Below are positions 35,269 through 46,627 of a stretch of 64,000 bases of DNA, piece after piece (position 1 is the stretch's first letter; each line of letters starts with the position of its first letter). The notes under the pieces were generated by a model. It saw only the letters and a program-made list of their open reading frames with translations. It made no database searches and was not told where the DNA came from. The stretch covers positions 79,408,992-79,472,991 of the forward strand of contig NC_079498.1 of assembly GCF_030052815.1 (NCBI RefSeq), written 5' to 3'. Origin of the DNA: Hevea brasiliensis. Its lineage: Eukaryota > Streptophyta > Magnoliopsida > Malpighiales > Euphorbiaceae. A program made the translations under genes and the position numbers.

Positions 35269-37068
35269 TATAACGCCCTCATTTTAGGTAGTTCGTACAT
35301 TCTACCATTCCGATGACTAACATCTGTTCGGATAGCCAAGATTTCTGGAATACACTTAAGCTATGGTGAGGAGACATAAATTGATTGAATAAAGATCAAG
35401 TAAAGTTAAAGGGATATGAAAGAAGTGAAGTGTAAATCAGTTAAAGGAGCCGAGGTTCCGGTGATGGGTAACACTGACGAGAAGCGACTGTGAATACAGT
35501 TGTCAACCCCAGACTCATAGGGAACTCTGTGAGATAAATATTTGAGATTAATTGAAGGATTTATGAGGTTTAAAAGACAATAAAAATGTCAAGGAGATAC
35601 AATGAAATAAAACCAATCGGTAAAGGTAATTATAACTAGATGAACACAACGAAAGGCATTTTGGTCATTTCACCCTTGGTGTTGAATCTTGACCTAAATT
35701 TCAATAAAAAAGAGTGAGAGAAAAACATTTAAAATAAATTAAATCATGAATTTTGTAATGGAAAAGAGAAAAGAAAGAAAAGACAATGAAATTGAATTAT
35801 GGCATAAGCCTTACCACATGATGACATGAGCATGATTAGGCATGATGATATAATGACATCATTAAAATTTTAATTCAATTACATAGGATAAATACTTAAT
35901 ATAAGAAAAAAATTGAGTAAAGAAAAATCATCTTGTTCCTTTCTCCACTATGGCCGAGCCACCTATTAGTGTTCTTCTACCATTTTCAATTTTGCTAGAT
36001 TTCCCTTTTAATTTCACCCTAAAACCTATATTTATCTTCACTAAAAATTGATCCTACACCTTGGAGAAGCCATAGGCAGCCAAAAATTAAAGGAAAACTT
36101 GAAGTTTGGCAAGTCAAGTTGGTCACAAGTGAGGTTAGTGCACTACCTAAGCTTCCTTTCTTCTTTAAGCATTGTTGGCATATTAAACTAAGTTGAAATT
36201 CCATGAAATTAAAAGAATATCATGAATAAATGGGAACCCTAAATTTCAGTAGCCATGGGAGTGATGGGAGTTTGATGAATTGAAGAACATAATTGTGTTA
36301 CTAGTGTTGATTAACAAATAGATATGAGTAGCATGTTAATTTACATGTGTTATGCATGAGTTGAGAAATTGAAGTTAGGGTTTTGACCCAAAATTTGGAG
36401 GTTTTGTGAATTAATGCCTAATTGACTTTGTTGAGACCATTTATTAACTATTTGAAGTGCCATAAATGTGATTGAAGTTTAGTAGTTGGGTGGAATTAAA
36501 GATTGGAAGTGCAATTTATGTGCAGGGAATTCTTGACCTATGAGTCCAGTGTGTTTAAATGAGCGTAAGTGAAACTACATTGCTCCAATTAGTGTGAGGC
36601 TAATTGGAGATGAAATTTAGGACATAAAGTTACATTTTTCATGTAGAGACCCTGCCCAAAAACTGAACCTAACATGACCTAAAATTGGCTTGAATCCGGG
36701 TAACTATATGCTGGACTTGGAAAAATGACCATATCAATAGTAAATGTTCAAATGGCCATAACTCACTCTAGGAAGGCCAGAATGACCTGATTCTTGAACC
36801 ATTGAAAAAGTTAGACATAGTAGCACATTTTTCATGAAGAACATGGAGCCCAACTCTACCTTTAACCCAACGAATTTTCTAAAAAAAGTTAGGTGAGCAA
36901 TTTTGACTAGAACCAAAACTGACCTGAAATTCTAAACTAGGACCTACCTGACCAGTTATGGCAAAAATGCCATAACTTAGTCCACAAAACTGCAAATGCA
37001 GTGAATCCAAAGCCAAAACCTCCAAAAGGCCTAGAACTACAACTTTGGTGTTTTTGACCGAAACCCAG
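35269..37068 (+). mobile_element. 3' LTR of E2, left part (family beta)
   Basis: Starts TATAACGCCC (TG decayed to TA) and carries TTCTACCATTCCGATGAC and GGCATTTTGGTCATTT at 35655-35670. It is cut at 37068 by the LTR of element F, and its right part is not seen in the window. Two modules start near 36755 and 36965. Confidence 0.85.
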
Positions 37069-40000
37069 TGTAATGCCCTCACTATAAGTAGTCAGTACAT
37101 TCTACTGTTCTGATGACTAACATTTGTTCGGACAGCCAGAATGTTTGAAATTACACTTAAACTAGAGCGAGGAAACATAAATTGATGGAATAAATGATAA
37201 GAAAATATAATAAAAATTAAGTGAAAATAAAAGAAATAAAATGCAACAAGGTTAAATGAGCCGAGGTTTCAGCGATGGGTGACCGTACTGGGAAGTAACA
37301 GAGAAGTCAGTTGCCAACCCCAGACTTGTGAGGAACCCTAGGAAATAATTTTTGGGACTTAATTAAAGGTTTACTGAGGTATAAATGACATTAAAAATAT
37401 CACAGAAAATTTAGAGAAATTTATTAATCAGTACAGACAAAAATAACTCGATAAGCATAACGAAGGGCATTTTAGTCATTTCAACCTCAGAGTTGAATTT
37501 TGACCTAAATGTCAATTAAAATACGAGAGATTAAAACACATAAAATAAATTAAAATCATAAAAAATGAAATTGAAATGGGAAAAGAAAAGAAGGAAAAAC
37601 AAACATAAATATATGAGTTATTATATGAGTTATTACTAAGCATGATACAAATATTACATCATTATTATTTTATGCAATTTACCATAAAATATATATAAGC
37701 ATAAGGTGAAAAAAACTCAACGACTCAAACTCATCTTCTTCCTCTTGCTCTCTAATGGCTAAAATCATTAAAGCTCTTTTTGCCTCCATTTTTCTTTCTT
37801 AAAGCTTGATTTTCCTAAGCTTCCTCCCTATAAAACCCTAAACTATCTTCAATAAAAATCATCCCCACACCTTGGGAAGTCTATTGGCAGCCAAGAAAGA
37901 AAAGATTGGTGAAGTTTTGGCAACTTGAAGAAGTGTCCATTAAAGGTTAGTGCATAATTTCTCTCCCTTTCTTCATTAAACCTTGAATTAAGGTTGAGAT
38001 GAGTTAAAGTTGCATGAAAAACTAAGAAAACAATGGGTTTGTGAGGTCACTAATTTTGGAAGCCTTGGGAAACATGGGAGTTTGTTAACTTCATGCATGT
38101 AAATGGTGATTTGTGATGTTGATGAATAAGTAGATGTGAGTTATATGTTGAGTGATGAAGTTACATGTACTAGAAATTTGATTGCATGTGTATGTTTGAG
38201 ATTGACAATTTGAGTTAGGGTTTTGACCTAACTATTAGAGATTTTGTGTAATTGCTGGAATTGACTTTTTTGAGATGATTTGATGATGTTTAGAAGTGCC
38301 ATGAATGCTAATTTGTAGTTTGGAAGTTGGAGGAAATGAAATTTGAAAGTGTACTTTTCTTTGCAGGTTTGGGACTTTATAATCCAGTGTATGTTTTGAG
38401 CCATGACTGAATTTGTATTGCTCCAATTGGTATGAGGCCAATTGGTGATGAAACCATACCCAAAATGCTCCATTTTTCATGAAGAATCCATGCCCAAATT
38501 CTATCCATAACTTGACCAATTTACTGTCCCAATCTGGGTGACCATACAATGAACTCAGAAGAATGACCAAATGAATAATACACATTCATTTGGTCATAAC
38601 TCCCTCTAGACAGATCCAAATGATCTAAATTTTATACCATTGGAAAGCTTAGACATAGGAATGCAACTTTTATGAAGGACATAGAGCCTAAAAATGCCTC
38701 TAACCTAACCAAATTGCTATCCAAAATTAAGTCACAAAACTGTCTAGAAACATATTGCCCAGAAATTGCTAGACATAGGCTTACCCGACCAGTTTTGGCA
38801 AAAAGGCCATAACTTGGTCTAAAAAAATTCAAATGTAATGAAACCAGTGGAAAACTTTCACAAGACATAAATCTACAATATTGGTATTTTGACCAAAACC
38901 CAGAAATCAAGGGAACTAGGTCAATTGGCTAGGTCAAGTTAGTATGCAAATTCTAAAAATTGCCTAAGTGACCACTTGACCCCAGAATAGTCATTTAGTC
39001 ATATCTTCCACTAGGAAACTCCAATTTGGATGAGCCATATCATTCTGGAAATGTAAGGAATAGGGTTCCAACTTTATTTTCAACACTTTTCTCAAATTAT
39101 GAATGTAAGAAGCCTAAAAGTTGAGTCAAAGCCACTGACCTGAACTGGAATCCTGTTGGTACAGGGTACTTGAGTCTAGGCCAGTTATTTGGCTATAATT
39201 AATTCTACAAAACCTGAAAAATTGCAATTCAAAATTTTGAGTGACCATAAGACATAGGGAAACAAATTCTATGAAGAACACTAAGCCTAAGAGTGGCTGC
39301 AACATATTCAATTAAATTAGTAAATTGTAATTCCAAAATCTGCCTAGCTAAGGATCCAGAATTAGGAAATGAACCAGTTATGGTTATTTGACCATAACTT
39401 GAGTTCTAGAAATCCAAATGACATGTTTCAAAAAGGGAAAACAAAGAAAGATATAGAGGAACAACTTCCATGAAGGAAGTATGGCCAAACAGTGGACACA
39501 AATTGATAAAATTGATAGGTAAAGTTAATACATTAAAACTGAACCTAAAGAAAGGTTCATGAGACAAATTATTTTATGGTAGGGTTTTAAGCCTAATATG
39601 TTGCTAAACACTAAATTACATGAAATAGGTATGCAAGACCCACTTTCTCACTATAACTTGACATGAAATTTCTAATAAGAAATTAATAATGCTTAATTGC
39701 CCAAAGTAAACCTAGAATTTATGAAATTTTCCTAGAATTATTATTTTTAATTATTTAGTTACTTTTCTTTAAAATTATGCACCACTAAGCAATTCGCTTA
39801 GCGCGTTGGTTTTCTATCGCATAGGTACTGGAGACCAGACACAGCTGCAGTAGCAGCCGTAGCAGTAGTGCCTTGACCGAGATTGACCAGATTTACCAGT
39901 GTTTGCTAGTCACCTTAGTAGTTTATATTTTGTTGGTAGGGCCCATGTATTAGATTTTGTATTTTGGTTTATTGTAAATAAACATCATGTAATTACATTT

Positions 40001-40341
40001 TGAGATTGTAATTGAAATTGTAAATTATTTTGTATAAACTTTTATATGAATGAATATAAGTAAATTATATGAATGTTTGATGACATAAAATGACATGGAA
40101 AAATATGAATAGCATATGATTATGTTGACAGGTACATATTGAAACCCGCTAGATGCTAGTAAAATAGAGGAAGCTCTGCCCAGGTCTCCACAGAAATAAT
40201 TTTCGATAAAAAAAAATTTACCACATGTTTTCTATGAAGTTTAAAATTAACAGTGGACAGGACAAGATAAGATAGGGTGCTCCGGCACCAAATGTGGCAC
40301 GCTTTACTCGGCTACACTGTAGATGGATGAGGGGCGTCACA
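37069..40341 (+). mobile_element. 5' LTR of element F, family beta (3273 bp)
   Basis: Starts TGTAATGCCC, ends GGGGCGTCACA, and is followed by a primer site. Possible left target duplication is CCCAG (37064-37068), but the right partner is outside the window. It contains a one-mismatch 17-bp motif at 37465-37481, the 10-bp-stem hairpin at 38567-38593, five ~200-bp modules between 38585 and 39490, the stem-loop at 39785-39801 and AATAAA near 39978. Confidence 0.9.
38585..39490 (+). repeat. Degenerate ~200-bp module array in the F LTR
   Basis: Five modules start near 38585, 38808, 38995, 39187 and 39388, at 187-223 bp spacing. Each opens with a CCATAACTT-like box, followed by a CTA-AAACTCCAAATG-like box, an AGACATAG-like box and an ATGAAGAAC-like box. 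The copies are quite diverged. Confidence 0.7.
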
Positions 40342-40346
40342 TTTAG

Positions 40347-40359
40347 TGGAATCAGAGCA
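40347..40359 (+). other. F primer-binding site
   Basis: TGGAATCAGAGCA, one mismatch from TGGTATCAGAGCA, lies 5 bp after the LTR, as in M1 and E. It marks F as a + strand element. Confidence 0.9.
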
Positions 40360-40483
40360 GAGGTTTAGGCGGTCTTAGACCTAGATAGATAGAAAGAAAT
40401 AGTTTGCATCACATGCATGGGCCTTTATTTAGAGTCGATGTGATACTAATACATATATGTTTTTTGTCTATTTTATAGGATCA

Positions 40484-40790
40484 ATGACATCTGATCCTTC
40501 AGAACACGGGTCTCTTAGATCGATCGAGGAGGAGGTAGAGAGTCATGCACCCACACCTGCTCCTAGTAGGGAGCGAAATAGCAGAGCCGATTCATCTTTG
40601 GGTGCTGCGGGTAGAGCACAGCAGGCCTTCCTAGAACAGATGACACAGTTGCTCCGTCAGGTCACTGGAGCCATACTTTAGCCACAGTCACCTCCACCTC
40701 CACAGCCTCAGCCACAGCCACCACCACCTGTACAACCACCACCACTCTTACAGCCGTAACCTATACACAGGTCCCCATTGGAGAGACTTA
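40484..40790 (+). pseudogene. F gag, N-terminal part
   Basis: The start ATG at 40484 (MTSDPSEHGSLRSIEEEVESHAPTP) was chosen by likeness to M1 gag; an earlier in-frame ATG lies at 40457. A TAG at 40679 follows VTGAIL. The frame continues through a Pro/Gln-rich tract (about 40690-40760) with a second stop. The gene is cut at 40791 by solo LTR S4 and resumes at 43638. Confidence 0.85.
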
Positions 40791-43637
40791 TGACACTCCT
40801 TACCCATCTACAGTGTAGTTGAGCAAGATATATCGCACAGTGTGCCGGAACATCATATCTTATTTCATAACAAGTTATCCTTCTTAATTTATTTATTATT
40901 CACTAAGTGCAAAATTTTACCAATTATATCATTTATTTACAACTTTGATTTATCTGAATTTTCCATAAATTTTTATAAAGAATCTGGCAGAGTGCCAGCT
41001 ATAAATTGGAAAACAGTTCTTCTGAACTTGTTAAAAACACTTCCAACATGGTTTTCAAATCCATAACTCCAATATACATACATATCAACTCAATCTCCAA
41101 TTCTCATCACAATTTTCAAAATTTTTGTTCACATCATAGTTTAAATTAATTTCATGAATAACTCCTCAACATTTTATTTTTCAACAAAATATACTGATAA
41201 TTACAATAATATGAAATTTCATATATTTACATTATCATATGATTTCATGAGTTTGTAATTACAATCAAAAGTAGTACAAAATGCAAAGTGGAAAATGCAA
41301 CCCAAAATCCTAATATCCTACCTAAACTGGCACAGGGTATCAAGTACCTTGGGCCATCACACCATCGGTCACATTGTGTCTCCTGGTGTACAACAGAACA
41401 GCTAATAAGCTATAGTAAACATTGGGCACAAGGCCAAGTATCACACTGATATCAGAATGGCTAAAAGCCACAAAATCATAGAATGGCATAATGCCATGTG
41501 CAGTACTACTAACTGAACCCTATTGGCATTCCAACCTATCCAAACCAATCATTCTAGGCATACTAGGGCATTTTACACAGTTAATGATTCAATTATTTAT
41601 TTTTATAATGTAGAGGTCACTATTCAATTGATTAATTTCACTCAAAGGTTGACTTTTTAATTTATAATAAGTTTGTTGAACCTAAGTTCACCATGATACC
41701 ACATTTTGATTTACAAAAGTGTTGGCATTAGTTGCCAAACAATACTTAAAACCAATGAAGAATAATTCTGAAATTTCAGTTTTGAGTGCTAGAGTTCACT
41801 ATTCTATTAGGCCATTCTACAGTGAGAATTTAGCCAAATGTTCTTCATCAAAATTGTTTCTTATTGTGTCTAGTTACATTTCTTTTTTTGAATCACTCCA
41901 TTTGGAGTTTTTTAGCTCAAGTTATGGCCTAAACGCCATAACTGGCCGGATGGCAATTTTTCCAGAATTTATGGGCAGAATCAATTCTGAAATTTTTGTA
42001 CACTGACTGCGGGTAAGTTTTTGGATATGTTATGATCAAAATTTGGGATTGGTTTCTTCATAAAAGTTGTAGGTATATGTCTTAGCTTTCTACTGGTAAA
42101 AATTCAGGTCAATTGAACTTTTCTACACTGAGTTATGACCATTTGAACAAACACTATTCATTTGGTCATTTTCCAGGGACAACATGTTGGTCACCCAGAT
42201 TAGGATAGTTTTTAGGTTAACTTGGTTTGGTTTTCTGGGTAGGGTTTCTTCACCAAAGTTGTGCCATTATGTGTCTAGTTTCATGTCCAATTAGCCTTGC
42301 ACCAATTAAACCTACACAACTCCAGTTATAGCTGCCCAAACCTGCTAGACTCACTCCCAGTCCTGCAGGTCACCAAGGGCAGCATACCTAACTTCAATTC
42401 CTATAGAACAAACCACTTCATTTCTTAATCACACATAGCCAAATGGTCACTAATTGACCATTAAAACTTTCTTTCACCAATACATGGACAAAGTCTCAAA
42501 TTTGTGCCCAAACCCTAACTCATCCATTTCAAATTATGCATTTACTTATACTTCATTATCCTAATGAATAGATTAGTGTTAAGGGCAGCTATGGTATCAT
42601 TTTAACTCAAAGAAAACTTCAAAACCCTACCAAGTTCAAGGCTGCTAAAATTTTGGGGAAGGTATTCATATGATGTTTATTCAATTTTCTTGTAAATTTG
42701 CATTCCATTCCACTCCCTCATCATGAATTTAAAGTTAAAGAAAGAGTTTGGTCACTAACCTTTAATGGAGTCAATTCCAAGCTTGTAAAAGCTCTTTTTT
42801 GTCACTTCTTTTTGCTCTCAAAAGCTTCACTAAGATGAAATATTGAGGTTTGTTATTGGGAACTTAGGGTTTAGTTGAAGAAAAACCAAAGACATAAGCT
42901 TTGGTAACCATGAAAATGGTGGAGAGGGGTGAAGGATATGTTTCGGCCAAGGAGGAAGATAAGGATGGCTGATGACTTTCTTTTAAACTTTGACTTCTTC
43001 TTTTCCTTTTTAATGTATAATAAATAATTTCATTGCATTTTGATTGGCCAAAAATTTTAATGACCTCATGCTTATTGCATTAAATCAATATTATCTCTTT
43101 CTTTTTTTTTTTTCTTTTCTTCTCTTTTTACTGCTCACTTTCAATTTCATTTTTAGCAATGTTTATTCATATTTGATATTATATAATTTTATATACTTAA
43201 TTGGACAAGTTGGTCAAAAATCATCTCTGAAGACGAAATGACCAAAATGCCCTCCATTTGGCTTAACGAGCTAAAATTGTATGTACCGATTGATTAAATT
43301 TTCCTTGTGTTTTCTTAGCATTTTATTGTCATTGAAACACCAATAATCCTTCCCTGAGGTCCCAAAAATTATTTCATGAAGTTTTCCCCAGGTCTAGGGT
43401 TACTAACGGTCTTCACCGTCACTTCCTGTTAGGGTCACTCATTACTGGGGCTACGGCTCATTTAACCTTAGTGCATTTCATTTTTAAAAATTTTCCTTAA
43501 TTTTTCTTATTATTATTTGGTTTATTTATAACTCCTCACTCTAGTCTAATTATAATTTTAGATATTCTAACTATCCGGACCAACATTAGTCATCGGAACA
43601 GTAGAACGTACAGACTAGCTAAAGTGAGGATGTTACA
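40791..43637 (-). mobile_element. Solo LTR S4, family beta (2847 bp)
   Basis: The plus strand runs TGACACTCCTTACCC..GGATGTTACA, so the LTR is on the minus strand. It interrupts gag codons. It carries two modules near 41905 and 42125, short palindromes near 41395-41510, and the 17-bp motif at 43236-43252. The region with the conserved stem-loop is deleted near 41300. No perfect target duplication is seen (ACTTA left, ATACT right). Confidence 0.87.
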
Positions 43638-44928
43638 ATACTGCAAAAATATTGGGCAGTTGACTTCAAGGGTAAGAAGGAGGATGATCCAGCTATCGCA
43701 GAGTGTTGGCTGGAGAGGATAGAGAAGGTATTGCAATAGCTACGCTACACCCCAGAGCAGCAGTTGGAGTGTGCTCTATCACTATTTCAGAAAGATACGT
43801 ATCGGTGGTGAGTGACAGTGTTGAGAGTGATACAGCCTGCACAGATCACCTAGAATTTCTTTTTGGAAGAGTTCAAGAAGAAATATATCAACCATGTATA
43901 CTTAGAGGCCAGAAGGAGAGAATTCCTAGCACTGAGATAGAGGCAGCTTACAGTCTCTGAATATAAGCGAGAATTCATGAGACTTAGTAGATATGCATTG
44001 GGGATAATGGCCACAGAGGTTGATAAATGCAAGAGGTTTAAGGACGGATTAAATGACAATATCAGACTAATAGTCACATCTTACCACTTCACATACTTCT
44101 TCCTGTTAGTAGCATCAGCTCTAGATGTGGAGAGAGTTAGAGATGAGGAGTAGTTCAGGAGGCACAGGCAGCGTAAGAGGGGTTCTGGATCTGATCAGTC
44201 TGGTTTAGCAACCACTGGTAGTAAGAAGCCCAAGGAGTCTCAGGATCAAACTCAGGGTCAAGGTAAGAGGCAGAGACTCAGTTTGCTCCGAGGAAAGGAG
44301 GACAGTCTGGTGCATTAGTGGGTAGTTCTCCGGGTGCAGCTACACGAGGATCAGCCCCAGTACCAGCTTGTACACACTACGCGAGGAGCCACTGAGGAGA
44401 GTGTAGATTATTGACTGGGGGATGCTTCAGATGTGGGTCTATGGATCACTTCTTGAAGGATTGTCCATAGAGGAGTGCCAGTGCTCCCACTACTCCACCC
44501 TAGACAAAGAGGTTTACCTCGGTAGCATAAAAGGGTAGAAGACCTGCGAGGCCTGATATAACTGGTACATCACAGAGGCCTACTACAGAGACAGTTCAGA
44601 GGCAAGAGGTCAGGGTAGCACCTCTTGCTTATGCTATGAAGGCTCGGGAGGAGCCAGATCTAGCAGATATCATCAGAGTTACATTTTCTCTTTATGACAT
44701 GTTAGTATGTGCACTGATTGATCCCAGCTCCACACATTCATATGTGTGTATTACACCGCCAGTTGATAGAGGGGTACAGATAGAGGAGTTAGAGGAGGAC
44801 ATACAAGTTACTAACCCTTTAGGTCATAGTGTCATGGTGAAGAAAATCTATAAGGGTTGTCCTCTGAGGATACAGGGTTATGAGTTTCCAGCTGACTTGA
44901 TTGAACTACCATTCCATGAGTTTGATGT
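43638..44928 (+). pseudogene. F gag (C-terminal part) and protease
   Basis: Gag continues (VDFKGKKEDDPAIAECWLER, RYTPEQQLECALSLFQKD, FFLEEFKKKYINHVYLEAR) into a decayed zinc knuckle (CFRCGSMDHFLKDCP near 44440). The protease frame is 44636-44928, with LIDPSSTHSYVCI and [13 protein letters not shown]. The active-site Gly is Ser. It is cut at 44928 by the LTR of minus-strand element G. The RT and beyond are not in the window. The frame at 43703-43960 is a shadow. Confidence 0.85.
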
Positions 44929-46627
44929 TGTCACACCTTACCCCTTCGTAAGGCATAACATGATTCCGTAGTATACCTAATGGATTACTGAACTTCGCCT
45001 ACTGTTAACCTATTAAATACACTACAAGGGATTTTAAACCCTTTTCCTTTTAATTTAAAATGGTAAGTCATATTTCTTAATTATTAAAATACTCAAATTG
45101 GAATTTATCTCAAAATCAAAATTACTGATTAATTTAAAATCTCCATAATTTTTATAAAAATTTTGGTAGAGTGTCGTCAATAATTTAAAAAAATAGTTCT
45201 TTCAAAAACCTGTAAAAGCACTCCCAATATAATTATCTCAACCCCAAACTCGAATATAGTTCAACTCAACTCAATTTCAACAACACAATTCAAACTCAAT
45301 TCAATATCATTCCCAGCAATTTATAAAAACAAATCTCAACATAACTGAGCATTTCATAAATTGAAATGAGAGGTTTATATTACAATATTTTTACAGATCA
45401 AAATAATTTACAAACTTTGTTATACAATTGCTCAAGACCAATTATTGTACATACATACAGTTGATATACATTAAAATAAAAATTTACAAAGAGGCATAAT
45501 GTATATACCCGGCAAAAATCCAAAATGCTGTTACTTTAATTCACAAGCAGCCTATTTTGCTGCTTTATCTGTCTCTCTACCTGCGACAGTAATGAAAAGC
45601 TATCGCTGAGCCATTGTCTCAGTGGTGCACAACGTTAAGAAAATGATAATTTAAACAATGAATAAATCACAAATAAATCACTTGATGTATGGATACATAA
45701 AATCATGCTTAATTTCAAAAGATAGAAAATTTCTTAAAGAAATTAAATTTCATTTCATAATTCACTAAATAATAATTTTAACAAGTCACACAAAGCTTAA
45801 CCATGACACCAATGTCCAATTCATCCCAATAACCAATGGCTAATGAGGAATAACATAGCTAGCTAGTAAAATATATGAGTACTCATCCTATTCATCCTCA
45901 ACTGGCACACACCTCAACACTTTAGCCAAAGAGAGAATTCAAAACCAATTCATCCCACTAGGCACGCTAGTGAGGAATTCAAACAAATAATCATGATTGT
46001 TGTGGTTTCAAAGCATTTGAACTATTCCTAAGCAACAAAGCATTTAGCAATTTGCATTTAAATAAATTCCTCAACATTTAGGCCAACAGTATACAATTTG
46101 TTTTATTCACAATTTTCGATAGAAATAAAGTCATAAATTAATTTCACAGTTTGCTCAAAATAAAATTTCAATTGAAAATCAATATGAAATTAATTGTTGT
46201 GCACAAACCTTTTATGAGTCGTCTCTTGGCTTTGACTCACTTTTTCCTTGTCCTTTCCGGTGTCTTTTTCTACTGAAACTCATAATTTAAAGTGTTTCAG
46301 TACTCATTTAAATAATTTCTAATAAGAAATTCCAACAATTAACTTTTTGTAGACTTACTCTACCTACTACGGGTTATAAATTTGGGTCCTTTACATTTTT
46401 GTTTATAGAGGTATTATTCATTGCACTATTGAAGTCAAAATGTTAACTTTTTTCATCTTTAGTAGGTATGTTAGTTCTAAATGCACTCACATACCACATT
46501 TTGAGTGTCAAATTTGTTAGCATTGATTGCCATTCTAAATTCAAAGTTTTCTAGGAGAGTTTGTAAATTTTCAGTTTTGGGTTACTGTTTTCTACTGTTC
46601 CATTGGACTATTTACAGTGGAAATTTG
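44929..46627 (-). repeat. G 3' LTR, left part
   Basis: Terminal TGTCACACC, stem-loop at 45606-45622, CACTAG inverted repeat near 45955 and GCTAGCTAG near 45861. It is collinear with the 5' LTR at 61988-63672, with high identity by eye. It ends at the target duplication of element E. Confidence 0.9.
46623..46627. repeat. Target-site duplication ATTTG of E (partner 58616-58620)
   Basis: ATTTG precedes TGTAACACCC at 46628 and follows TGTGACA at 58615. The G 5' LTR shows the empty site near 63677-63695 (GGGAATTTGGCTAC). Confidence 0.94.

Noticed and set aside
40457..40681. Possible host gene exon with an upstream TTTTATAG acceptor-like site
   Set aside because: The protein matches the gag start of M1 (EEEVESHAP) and sits directly after an LTR and primer site.
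40786..43642. Target duplication for S4
   Set aside because: ACTTA and ATACT do not match; allowing a shift gives only a partial match, so none is claimed.
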